A stretch of DNA of 64,000 nt from Trichomonas vaginalis G3 (taxonomy: Eukaryota > Parabasalia > Trichomonadida > Trichomonadidae), in assembly GCF_026262505.1 (NCBI RefSeq), contig NC_067208.1, forward strand, positions 15,509,962 to 15,573,961, given 5' to 3'. This document shows, in pieces, positions 46,370 to 55,170 of the stretch. Numbering within the stretch: the stretch's first letter is position 1; the number at the start of each line of letters is the position of its first letter. The notes beneath the pieces are model-generated. The model did no database searches. It was given only the letters and a program-made list of their open reading frames with translations, and was not told the DNA's origin. A program made the position numbers and the translations under genes.

Positions 46370-47754
46370 GCAATTCTATACCATGCGTAAACTGTCATGT
46401 AAGGTGGCATGTATTCTTTACTTTGTCCCGTTGTTTGCGTATATCCTGAAACGCGATGTGTATGGTTTCCACTCCCTGAGTGTTACCCCAGAAACAATTT
46501 ATAGCAAACTGAACGTTGTCTTTAACATCATATCTTTTACCTTTTGTCATTGCCGACCAATCCCAAATTTATGCTTATGCCAACCTGCTTGAGATGTACT
46601 TAAATCTATGTAGTGACTATGTGCAGGTAAATTTTCACTTGAAATCGTTTTACTTCCACCTGTTCCTTTGAAGAGTTTGCACAATACAAAAACCTGTCGA
46701 CTATTTGAGTCCAAGTTCCAAAACCCAGAACTGTTTCTGGTCTGGTAGAGTTCATTGACGTATAAATAGAACCTATAGGATATAATGTTTGAAGCATTTC
46801 TGTCTTTAATGTTTGAAGCTCTGTTTTGTCTGCTTTCTTGTCATTAAATCTTGAGCAGTGAATTTAATATTATGTTCATCCTTCATGAATAAACATCTTT
46901 ACATCTAATGTTTTTCATCGTCGTTATGTCGTCATCCGATGTTAAACCTTGTGGAAAGTAGGAGGTTTACAATATATTGCATCCCACCAGTTTCTTCAAC
47001 CGTTCCTTCAATACTTTCTATAGCAACAGTTGTAAAACTTGTATGTGTATGGTTCTTGTCTGCTTTCTTTTCAAGGCTAACGTTTAAGTCTGTTATTTCA
47101 GATATAGAATGTGTATGTCCAACGGCACTTTTCCTGTTTAAGGTTTTCTGTAAGTTTGTTTATTTCAGATATAGAATGTGTATGTCCAACGGCACTTTTC
47201 CTGTTTAAGGTTCTTGTAAGTTTGTAATATTTGCAATGGTATGTGTATGTCCAACGGCACTTTTCCTGTTTAAGGTTTCTTGTAAGTCTGTTATTTCAGA
47301 TATAGAATGTGTATGAGTCTTTTTAGAATATTCGTTTTCAGCTCTTGTCATTCACTTGACATTATTTGTCAACATATGTTTTGTCTGCTAGTTCAGGATG
47401 AGTATGTTCTTTTGTTGCATAAGCATTGTTAGCTCTTTCTTCTTCTTTTGCTATTGCATCGTCTACATATTCTTTGTCAGCTTTGTTGTCAACATCTGCT
47501 TTCAAAAGAAGTTCATTTATAGGTTTCTCGTTTAAAGTTCCTTTTGTTGGATTTATACAGACAGTATGGTTCTTATTGTCTTGAAACAGAAACTCATCTG
47601 TCATTGGGTTTAATGTCAGTTTTAAGTTTCCTTCTTTCAATGACTCAGATATCTTAGAATAGTTTGAAAAGTTTGTTGTGTTCTTATTTAGAGCTTGCAT
47701 AATGAGTTGTCGGTTGTGTTGTATTTCTCTTATGGAAGCAATATCTTTCGACAT
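46366..47754 (-). pseudogene. Phage-like tail-fibre/collar protein, variant shaft (Polinton C)
   Basis: Same N-terminal anchor and same collar-like tip (YPIGSIYTSMNSTRPETVLG) as the fibre at 36,298-37,443, but the middle is different: it contains about four repeats of roughly 65 bp (about 47,080-47,320) coding for NRKSAVGHTHSISEI-like units, a classic phage fibre repeat. The copy is broken, several breaks. Confidence 0.65.
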
Positions 47755-47772
47755 TTTTATTCTAGATAAAAT

Positions 47773-48617
47773 ATGCTTCCAATAGAAAAAGAAAATTCAA
47801 GAGTTGCTACAACTAAACCATTAGATGAACTTTTTACAATGTCGGTCAAAAGTTTGAGACAGAGACCGTAAAGCATGAAGGCTATTCGTTTTGACTACCC
47901 ATTAAGAGGCTAAGAGACCCATCTGTCACAAAAGCTATTGGCTTTCGTAGAATGAAGTTTGTGTCTGTAGAAGATAAAAGTTTTCCATTTATTGTAAGGT
48001 TTCATATAGATTATATATCTGAAGGGAAACGAAAAATGTGGGAAGAAATTGAGCTAATACAAGTTGACCTTTCATCTTCTCTACAGACTGCGTTAAAAAA
48101 TATAGAAGATAAAATAAATTCATGTTATGCAAAATATGCTGATGAATATGCAAATACCGAGAGCACACTTTATGTGAGAATTGTATAGACAAACAAAATT
48201 CACAAGTGTCATTTCAAATCTACGAAGACAATCCAAAGAAAGACGAACAAATATATACAGAATTCACTGCAATGTCATGGTATTATTTGCAAAGAATGTT
48301 AAATCAGAAAGTCAAACTTCCTTTAGCAAATATTTACAGTCGATATGCAAGAGATGAACATATTTATTTAAAGATGTTTTCGACCCAGCTGCTATTATTG
48401 TTCATGCTTCATTTCTGGCGCTCAAAACTCTTTCTTATGCTTGGCAAATGACTTTTACGAAAAACCTACAAAGTTATATGAACCACCAAGTGGAAGTATT
48501 TCAGACTTTCAAGTATGGTTTACTACAGATGGAAGAAAAAGAATAATTCCATTATACCATGCGTTTTACTTAGAACTTAGTTTCATATACAACTACTATC
48601 GAACGGTAAAAATATAA
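47773..48617 (+). pseudogene. Unknown protein, paralogue of 30,443-31,303 (Polinton C)
   Basis: Begins and ends like 37,462-38,306 in B, but the central third (VSVEDKSFPFIVRFHIDYIS...) is clearly different, so the middle has diverged or been exchanged, as in the neighbouring fibre gene. The copy is broken, several breaks. Confidence 0.5.
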
Positions 48618-48621
48618 TTTT

Positions 48622-48863
48622 TTAATACGGTTGAGGTGTTGGATTTGGTTGCCAACTAGACTGTGGTGCAGGTTCAGGCTGTTGTATAACAGGAGCTTGT
48701 TCTTCTGGTTCAGGGTCTTTAGGTATAATACCAACAAACTGACCTACTTTTTACCAATATTTTTGACTCCGTTCCAAATTCCTCTTCCTACGGTTTTTAT
48801 TCCATTCCATATACCTCTTCCAACATTTCGAAAGAAGTTTCCTATCTTACTGAAGAAACCCAT
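48622..48863 (-). pseudogene. Small amphipathic protein (Polinton C)
   Basis: Copy of the 80-residue gene at 38,309-38,551. The copy is broken. Confidence 0.45.
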
Positions 48864-48881
48864 TTTACTATATGTAAAAAT

Positions 48882-49242
48882 CTAATGTCCGCCTAGTCTC
48901 TTACGTTCCTGTTGAGTTCCATACATTCTTTAACTGGAGCTCATACATTCTGTTTCTCCTCTGGTAGAAAACATATTCTGGGTCAACTCCTGTGTTCGCG
49001 TCATCTGCATAAAGTTGTTTATATCCCACTTCAGGGTTTGTATAAAACTCTTTCCATCTCATATTTGCATACCATGGTGGCAAACCTAACGCAGCGTCAT
49101 TTGACATGGCAGTTTGCATTTGTACATCTGTTGGCACTTGACCATAGTTTGCCATTGCAGTTTGTATTCTAACTTCATTTGGAATATTCTCTGGGTTTGG
49201 TTGTCCAGGTTGCTGTGCATTCGCTAAGTTCTGTGCGTCCAT
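48882..49242 (-). pseudogene. Unknown protein (Polinton C)
   Basis: Copy of the 120-residue gene at 38,570-38,932 with an identical N-terminal duplication. The copy is broken near its end. Confidence 0.5.
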
Positions 49243-49265
49243 TTAATATTAGATAAAAATATCTC

Positions 49266-49397
49266 TTACGAGTACATATGCTGAACATTTGCAGGCATTG
49301 GTTCATCTTCATATTCTCTGTACTTTTCTGCCACGTCAAAGAAATAAATGACACAATGGAAAAAACCTAAAACAAGTAGTCCTATTTCAAACCACAT
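49266..49397 (-). CDS. Small membrane protein, 43 aa (Polinton C)
   Basis: Whole copy of 38,956-39,087 with the same hydrophobic segment and the same 16-bp overlap with the methyltransferase gene. Differences from B are few, and the frame is kept. Confidence 0.5.
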   Translation of the reverse strand: MWFEIGLLVLGFFHCVIYFFDVAEKYREYEDEPMPANVQHMYS

Positions 49398-50200
49398 TTA
49401 CTTACTAATAAAATTTCTTTGTTATGACACTTTCTCCAGTTTATAGGACCTCTCTCATATTCTATCTTGTCATATATAAACTCATAGTCATGTATGTCCT
49501 CTAACCATCTCATAACGGTTTCCAAACCACTTTTATCGGATGTAAAGTAAAAGCATGGATGGTTATGTATAACGTCTAAAGTTTCTAAAGAGTCTCTCAA
49601 AGTCCAGTCTACTTGGTATTGAAAATCCCATGTGTTATAGAACGGCGGGTCCACTATAAAGAAAACATTTTCCTTGTCTTTATATTTTTCATACAAATCT
49701 GTCCAATGACATCTCACAAACTCTATACCCTCAATATATTTTTCTATGTTCTGTTTGAAAACATTTGTATAGTTAAGATATAAAACTTTTGACATAAGTG
49801 TTTCAATGTCATGAACTCTTATAGAACCACTATATAATAGTCTAGCAGATATACTATCCCAGTCTATATATTCTGCTTTTTTCAAAACCTCTCTCACAAT
49901 ATTTTTCTTATCTAATGGTATACGTTCCATCTTACCTATAGGTATCTTTTCTTTTAACTCTTTCAATATGTTGTTTGTGTCTGGAATATGTTTGAGACGG
50001 TCCATATAGTTGTCGAAGTCATTGCATATAATCTTTGAGTCTGGGAATATTATATGACATAAATGGGATATATAGAAACTTCCACCGAACAAATCTACAA
50101 ATGTTAGACCATTCGGTAGTTTCTTAAGTTCTCTCAATATAATATCTTTACATCTACTCTTATTTCCAAAGAACGGTAACGGTGGTTTTGTAAAATTCAT
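49382..50200 (-). CDS. Dam/D12-class N6-adenine DNA methyltransferase, 272 aa (Polinton C)
   Basis: Looks whole. PPLPFFGNKSR, FVDLFGGSFYIS and DPPFYNT are in place as in the enzyme of A. The C-terminus is PINWRKCHNKEILLVSKCGLK, the form found at the fibre end of these elements, versus RLFYKTDNTLTE in A. The leader has TTTTTATATATATATAA before ATG. Confidence 0.88.
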   Translation of the reverse strand: MNFTKPPLPFFGNKSRCKDIILRELKKLPNGLTFVDLFGGSFYISHLCHIIFPDSKIICNDFDNYMDRLKHIPDTNNILKELKEKIPIGKMERIPLDKKNIVREVLKKAEYIDWDSISARLLYSGSIRVHDIETLMSKVLYLNYTNVFKQNIEKYIEGIEFVRCHWTDLYEKYKDKENVFFIVDPPFYNTWDFQYQVDWTLRDSLETLDVIHNHPCFYFTSDKSGLETVMRWLEDIHDYEFIYDKIEYERGPINWRKCHNKEILLVSKCGLK

Positions 50201-50394
50201 TTATATATATATAAAAATGTTTTTTACCTGAAAAGTGACAGAAAAGTGACAAAACATGAAAACATATATAATTTGTGAAAAGCTCCTGGAAGACCCGTAT
50301 ATATAAGAACTTCATTTATAATAATCATCTTCAGGGCTAGAAGGCACGAAGTGCCTGGAAGCCCCACTACCTTTTTTTTTTTTTTTTTTTTTTT
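50201..50394. repeat. Right terminus of Polinton C with hairpin
   Basis: AAAAGTGACA-type boxes, then CATCTTCAGGG and the hairpin at 50,334-50,365, ACTACC and a T run ending at 50,394. Confidence 0.8.
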
Positions 50395-50452
50395 ATTTGT
50401 ATGTGATATTAAGAAAGTAGATTAAAGAACTATGTAACATCAGTTAAATTTT

Positions 50453-50458
50453 TCATAA
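50453..50458 (+). promoter_or_regulatory. Initiator (TCAYWW) of the host gene at 50,468
   Basis: TCATAA, with A+1 at 50,455, lies 13 bases before the ATG, the usual placing of the trichomonad initiator. The promoter region is only about 70 bp from the end of Polinton C. Confidence 0.6.
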
Positions 50459-50467
50459 AAAGTGACA

Positions 50468-51439
50468 ATGACTCAAGAAAATCCTCCTCCAGCTGAACCA
50501 GATACAATAGAACTAATTGATCCAGTAAGTTTCTCTATTACTGGTTCCCAATATGAACTTTTTATTTCTCGATTTGATTCTTTGAATCTTGAAGAAATAA
50601 AAATCGAATATGATGAAAAAGGAATATACGTTGGATGCGATACATGCCCATTTTCATTCATATGTGGATTATTTAAACCAGATTTACACATAGATCAAGT
50701 CGAATCTTCTCAAAATGAAAAAACAATTAATATCAAGCTAAAATTCAAAGAAGAATTGCAAAGGTTGGATATACTTGATGCCAAACCATGGAAAGATCAT
50801 ACACCAGATCTTTTCACAATTGCAAGAGACGATTTTCCTGATCTTGACACAGCAAGGAAACTATCAAAAATCATTATCGAATCAAGATGGATCTCACCAA
50901 TCTTAGATCTTGTCACATTTCATATCAAACTTTTACCATTATACGATTTATTCGTCCCAGCAATGGAATTAATCGTTGCAAAATACACACAACAACCAAA
51001 ATTACTATTGGCATACATGTACTACAAAATGAACATCAATGGCGATATAATTATAGTTTATTGCAGATCAGCTAAAAATTCTAATATAATAGCCTCCAAT
51101 TTACTAGGAATTTGCTTGTCGCCTCTTTCTACAATTAAATGCCATAAGAATCTCATTGCTTCTATTGGTTATTTGAAAACTTCAATTATTCATCCAGATC
51201 AAATAGCAGGAGAAGATGCAATTTACGAATTTTGTATGCTACTTTACAACGGACTCGGAATGAAGAAAGATAAAGAACTCGCACAGAAAATTTACAATAA
51301 TCGTCTTCAAAATTACCAAAGAAAGCTTATAAGGTGTTCAACCAATGCTTTTAGTGCAGCATTATCTATTTTGGGATACACAACGTTAATTACTGCTGGA
51401 TTATTCGCTTTTTGTTATATTTTCGACGAAAAACCATAA
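50468..51439 (+). CDS. Host tail-anchored protein with possible CS/p23-like N-domain, 323 aa
   Basis: Intact host gene. The start is the ATG at 50,468 (MTQENPPPAEPD), since the initiator lies just upstream; an in-frame GTG at 50,462 is not a eukaryotic start. Residues about 20-105 alternate hydrophobic and polar residues (ISRFDSLNLEEIKIEYDEKG..., KTINIKLKFKEELQRLD) and loosely resemble a CS/p23 or Hsp20-like fold. Residues 130-285 are helical (LLLAYMYYKMNING, AIYEFCMLLYNGLGMKKDKEL), with a Sel1-repeat flavour. A C-terminal hydrophobic segment (ILGYTTLITAGLFAFCYIF) plus a short polar end suggest a tail anchor. Domain calls are tentative. Confidence 0.7.
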   Translation: MTQENPPPAEPDTIELIDPVSFSITGSQYELFISRFDSLNLEEIKIEYDEKGIYVGCDTCPFSFICGLFKPDLHIDQVESSQNEKTINIKLKFKEELQRLDILDAKPWKDHTPDLFTIARDDFPDLDTARKLSKIIIESRWISPILDLVTFHIKLLPLYDLFVPAMELIVAKYTQQPKLLLAYMYYKMNINGDIIIVYCRSAKNSNIIASNLLGICLSPLSTIKCHKNLIASIGYLKTSIIHPDQIAGEDAIYEFCMLLYNGLGMKKDKELAQKIYNNRLQNYQRKLIRCSTNAFSAALSILGYTTLITAGLFAFCYIFDEKP

Positions 51440-51898
51440 TTATACGAGCTTACTACGAAAATTGACAAAGTATATACTATAGCTATCTGTTTGATCATAA
51501 TAAACTTTTTAATTAAATTTTCAAATAATTTTTCATATTTTTTTAAATAAAAGTTTCGATTTAGAAGCCCTTATATTTTGTAAAGTGGATTCTGTTGCAT
51601 ATAAATGCTCAATGATCATCAGAATTTAACATTTATGAGCATTTTATATACATATTTTGATTAAGGACTGCAGTTGTGGAGATCGGGTATTCTAATGACC
51701 CACATGTAGTGCGTGTATAATTGAATTCAGTTCAAAAAAATTTTAATATTTCAAATAAAAAACAAAATTTATACGGAAATTATTATTGAATTTATGCGAT
51801 CATTTAAAATTCCAAGTATTTTTATCAAATTAGAATAAATTTTACACCCCAAAATAAAAATCCCATACCCCAAAAATAAACAATTTTTTTTTCAAAGA
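51440..51898. other. Host intergenic region
   Basis: AT-rich, no gene. CCCCAAAATAAAAATCCCATACCCCAAAAATAAA near 51,845 is a short imperfect direct repeat. No clear TCAYWW initiator sits directly before the following ORF. Confidence 0.5.
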
Positions 51899-53190
51899 AT
51901 GAAAGCGCATTCGCCACAGGATGAAGTATATGGACCACTTAGCATTCCAGCCTATTGCTGGCCCATTATAGATACTCCTGAATTCCAGAGAATGCGTCAT
52001 ATTCCTCAATTAGGAACAACATCGTGGATTTATCCAGCTGCAACACACTCTCGCTTCGAACATTCATTGGGTGTTGCACACCTAGCTCAACAGTTCATGA
52101 CACATCTTAAAATAAACCAACCAGAGTTAAATATTAAAGAAGAATGGGAGCATGCAGTCGTTATTGCAGGTTTATGCCATGATATCGGTCACGGACCATG
52201 GAGTCACTGCTTTGAAGCTGTTGCTCATTTATTTGACCCAACTTGGGATCATGAAGATAATTCTGTTCGTATTTTAGAAAATATGATCGACAAATACAAA
52301 CTTCCTCTTCCCAGATACATCTACGAGGCAGCCTGCAACTTTATTCGAGGCGAGCCTTACGAAAACTTCCCAGTTTGGACTTCCCAAATTATTGCGAACC
52401 ATGTTACAGATATTGACCTCGACAAGCTCGACTTCATCTCGCCCGCCGATATGAAAGAAATTCCTTTCAGCCAGATTCGATACAGAAAGGCTCATTTTCA
52501 ACTGTAGAATAACTCAAGGCGAATTAACCTACAGAAAATCAGAAACGACCACAATCGAAAGGTATTCTTTAACAGAATCGATATGCACAGGCGCGTCTAC
52601 CAGCATCGAGTAAATCAAGCTCTTTCTCTTATGATTACGGATATGCTCAAGGAAGCGGAACCGCACTTGGAATATCAACGTCACTCAATGACCCGAACGA
52701 ATTCATCAAATTCGATTGCAGATCTCTTATATCTCATAGAACGAGGAAACTGCGGAAAGAAGCTCAGAAAATAGCCAACGACATTATTACTCGAAAATTC
52801 TACAAATGCATTGGTGAAATTAAAGTTCATCCAACAAATAAGGATGGAATTCAATATTCCCAACGCCCGTCAAATTCTATCGAAGAAGACATCGCAGAAT
52901 ACTCTAACGAGCACGGTAAAGGCTGAATCGCTTCGCGTTTGCAAGCTGAACTTCAGATACGGCTTGGATAATGAACATCCACTTCTTAAGGCGGATTTAT
53001 ACAAATGACAGAAATAACATGATTAAACTTGATAAGAGCGAAATCAGCTGCATTATTCCAGCTTATTTCAAAGAAACTGCTATGATGGCGTTTGTTACTG
53101 ATCCTTCCCTCATAGGTGTGGCCAAGAAGGCCTTCGAAGCATTGAAAGATGCAAAGGCCTTGTTTAAAATCGAAATAAACTATAATTTTT
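51899..53190 (+). pseudogene. SAMHD1-like HD-domain dNTP triphosphohydrolase, decayed host gene
   Basis: The first frame (51,899-52,507) closely follows the SAMHD1 pattern: YGPLSIPAYCWPIIDTPEFQ, RMRHIPQLG, ATHSRFEHSLGVAHLAQQF (metal His), GLCHDIGHGPWSH (HD pair) and DIDLDKLDFI (metal Asp region). The similarity then continues in other frames: CRITQGELTYRKS, MHRRVYQHRVNQALSLMITD (back in frame), GISTSLNDPNEFIKFDC, ITRKFYKCIGEIKVHP, and later LNFRYGLDNEHPL and IIPAYFKETAMMAFV. About four or five frame changes between 52,490 and 52,990 make it a pseudogene unless these are sequencing errors. SAMHD1 enzymes hydrolyse dNTPs and limit DNA synthesis by viruses. Confidence 0.8.
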
Positions 53191-53588
53191 GTATTTTCAA
53201 AAAAACACATGATTTTTATATCAATTTGAATAATGTATCGTTATCATATTGATCTTTTTCTACTCTTTCTTAAAATCACCTCAGAATATTTTCAAAATCA
53301 ATTTTATTATAAAATTATGGCTTGAATCTCTAATTACGGATTACGCTGAAGATGGTAATGTTACCATAAACAATTCACATCACATTCTTCCCAAAGTTTT
53401 CAAGTAGTAGGATATGATGGGTTTGTGACTTTTTTTGTAAACGTAAAGATTCATACAATATCGAGCGATTTTGTATCATTTTTTTAAACATATGAAGTAA
53501 AAAATGTATGATCTTACGGTTTTTATTCTTACGTTTTTGAATAAATCAAGATTTAAAAAATTTTCAAAAATTGTAAGACATTTACACT

Positions 53589-53589
<1 letters not shown>
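53191..53589. other. Host intergenic region left of Polinton D
   Basis: AT-rich, no gene or RNA recognised. It ends in TTTACACTC directly before the long A run that opens Polinton D. Confidence 0.5.
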
Positions 53590-53627
<38 letters not shown>

Positions 53628-53690
53628 TAGTGGGGCTTCCAGGCACTCTGTGCCTTCTAGCCCTGAAGATGTTTAGTATAATTGAAGTTT
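53590..53690. repeat. Left terminus of Polinton D with hairpin
   Basis: A run of about 35, GGTAGT, the imperfect hairpin at 53,632-53,663 (GGGGCTTCCAGGCAC...TAGCCC) and GAAGATGTTTAGTAT. This is the same order as the left end of B, and the inverse of the right ends of B and C. Confidence 0.82.
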
Positions 53691-54701
53691 TATTCGGAAA
53701 ATTGTTAGTCTTCGGGTGTGAATTCGGAGGACTCTTCTTGATTGAGTCTTTGGTTCATCTTCTTGAGTAGAGTCTTCTTCTTCAACATCAAAGCCATCTG
53801 GTATCGAACTGAATGTATGAAAGCCAAATGTTGTATGTGTTTTCCAATTGGCTTTCAAACTTGAGATACATTCCATGCATGAGTGTTATTTCAGTTTCAA
53901 CGTAGAGTTGCTGACGTGGCTTGAAACATGCATGAGAATTGGTCTCCAAATTCGTCCTTGAAAAATTTGCAGTAGCAACATAAACTGAGATAGAGTCTCC
54001 TTCTTCAATGTCTTCTGCTTGGTTAACGAAATGAATAGCAATTTTGCGTACTTGAATTGTGTTGTTGTCTGAGTAAAATAATGGTTTGAACTTGGGGTTG
54101 AGTGAGCTAAGACATTGCCATTTTGCTGTTTCTTGTCCGTACTCACGTTTTTCTTCGTCATCCTGATATCCATAACTCTTTAATTTTGAATTCGACCCAA
54201 AACTGTTCGACTTTTTTTGCAGCTTTGGGTGGAAGACTTCAATAAGCTGACATATAGTTCTGTCAACCATTATCTTTGTAATTGTTGGAAAATAGTTGAC
54301 AATTGTGTCACCTAATTCGAATGGGTCAGTGTTTCTTTTTGTAGTTTGGTAAAGCTCTCAAGAACTTTGTTGAGTTGTTCACAATATTCTTTGTTAAAAG
54401 TTGCAGCAACTCTTTCTTCTGGCTTTGAATTGAAGTATTCTTCAGACAATCTGAGTAGTATTTGCGTAGTTCAGCGTTGCTTGTGTTCTTTGTAATACGG
54501 AGCTCGTTTGGTATTGTTTTGGTAGTGAAAGTGGCTTTGGATGAGCGAATTGCAGGACAAAATTGAATTTGAATTGTCTGTTCTGCTTGGAGAATGTGTA
54601 GATGCTGCAGTTTGATATTGAGGCTCTAAACCTGTGGGTGCTGAAAGTTTGCAAGCAATTTCTTCAGGTGAATTTGGAGCGAACACGCTAGCGAATGCCA
54701 T
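53673..54701 (-). pseudogene. End-located cargo gene of unknown function (Polinton D)
   Basis: Minus-strand coding remains from about 54,701 (MAFASVFAPNSPEEIACKLS) to the terminal repeat. Recognisable stretches are MVDRTICQLIEVFHPKLQKK, IQVRKIAIHFVNQAEDIEEG and ETEITLMHGMYLKFESQLEN, with an acidic end (VEEEDSTQEDEPKTQ). The beta-rich middle could be a coat or movement-type fold, but I recognise no family. It is absent at the corresponding place in A and B. The copy is broken, several breaks. Confidence 0.45.
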
Positions 54702-55170
54702 TAGACAAAAAATAAACTGTTTTTTTCGGACTACTCATAGAAAAGTTTGAAATAAACCGTTTTTACCAACGGAGACCCCCTCTATTTTTTATTTTATTTA
54801 ATAGTTACCGTTGGAAAACGTTCCATCTCAAATATTGAATGAACTATACCGTTTTTTGTTTTCTATATATACTTTTTTGTCCAACGGTAAAACTTTTTAC
54901 ACAACGGTTTTTGAGAGTCGTCGCTATTGACTTTTTTTGTAGAGCACTCAAAATAGTATAACTTTGTCCGGACAAGTAAGGGTCTATCGTCGCTACAGGA
55001 AAAGTTACAGGCGTTCCAAGGAAGTATACTTTGAGAAGCCTTTTTCCTTATAGAATGAGATAGGACGGTTATTTTACAAAACTGACAACACTTTGACCGA
55101 GTAGTTTTTTGTGCTGAAACAAAAGTGTCATATAAACATCTGTCAAAAACCGTTTTTTACTTCACTTAAA
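54702..55170. repeat. Inner part of the left end of Polinton D, with methyltransferase-tail vestige
   Basis: No whole gene. It contains several ACCGTTGG or CCAACGGT boxes (about 54,768, 54,808 and 54,881), then a segment shared in inverted form with the right end of B (about 39,955-40,150). At about 55,059-55,105 the plus strand codes GRLFYKTDNTLTE, the C-terminus of the methyltransferase found whole in A, directly upstream of the large gene as in A. Confidence 0.6.

Larger units (their letters stand above)
45090..50394 (+). mobile_element. Polinton/Maverick copy C (right third only)
   Basis: Matches B from about 35,020 to the right end: amphipathic protein, integrase, fibre, unknown paralogue, three small genes, methyltransferase and terminus. 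The left two-thirds are absent, and the DDE transposon array lies at the junction. It is broken, about fifteen to twenty breaks, mostly in the integrase, fibre and unknown paralogue; the methyltransferase looks whole. It is similar enough to B to be young, but the fibre shaft and the paralogue differ markedly. Confidence 0.88.

Noticed and set aside
50462-50467. GTG start two codons upstream in the host gene
   Set aside because: Eukaryotic gene with an initiator 13 bases before the ATG at 50,468; no reason for a non-ATG start.
53590-53630. Poly-A tail of a LINE or SINE
   Set aside because: The A run adjoins the same hairpin and terminal sequence as the other Polinton ends and no retroelement ORF is near.
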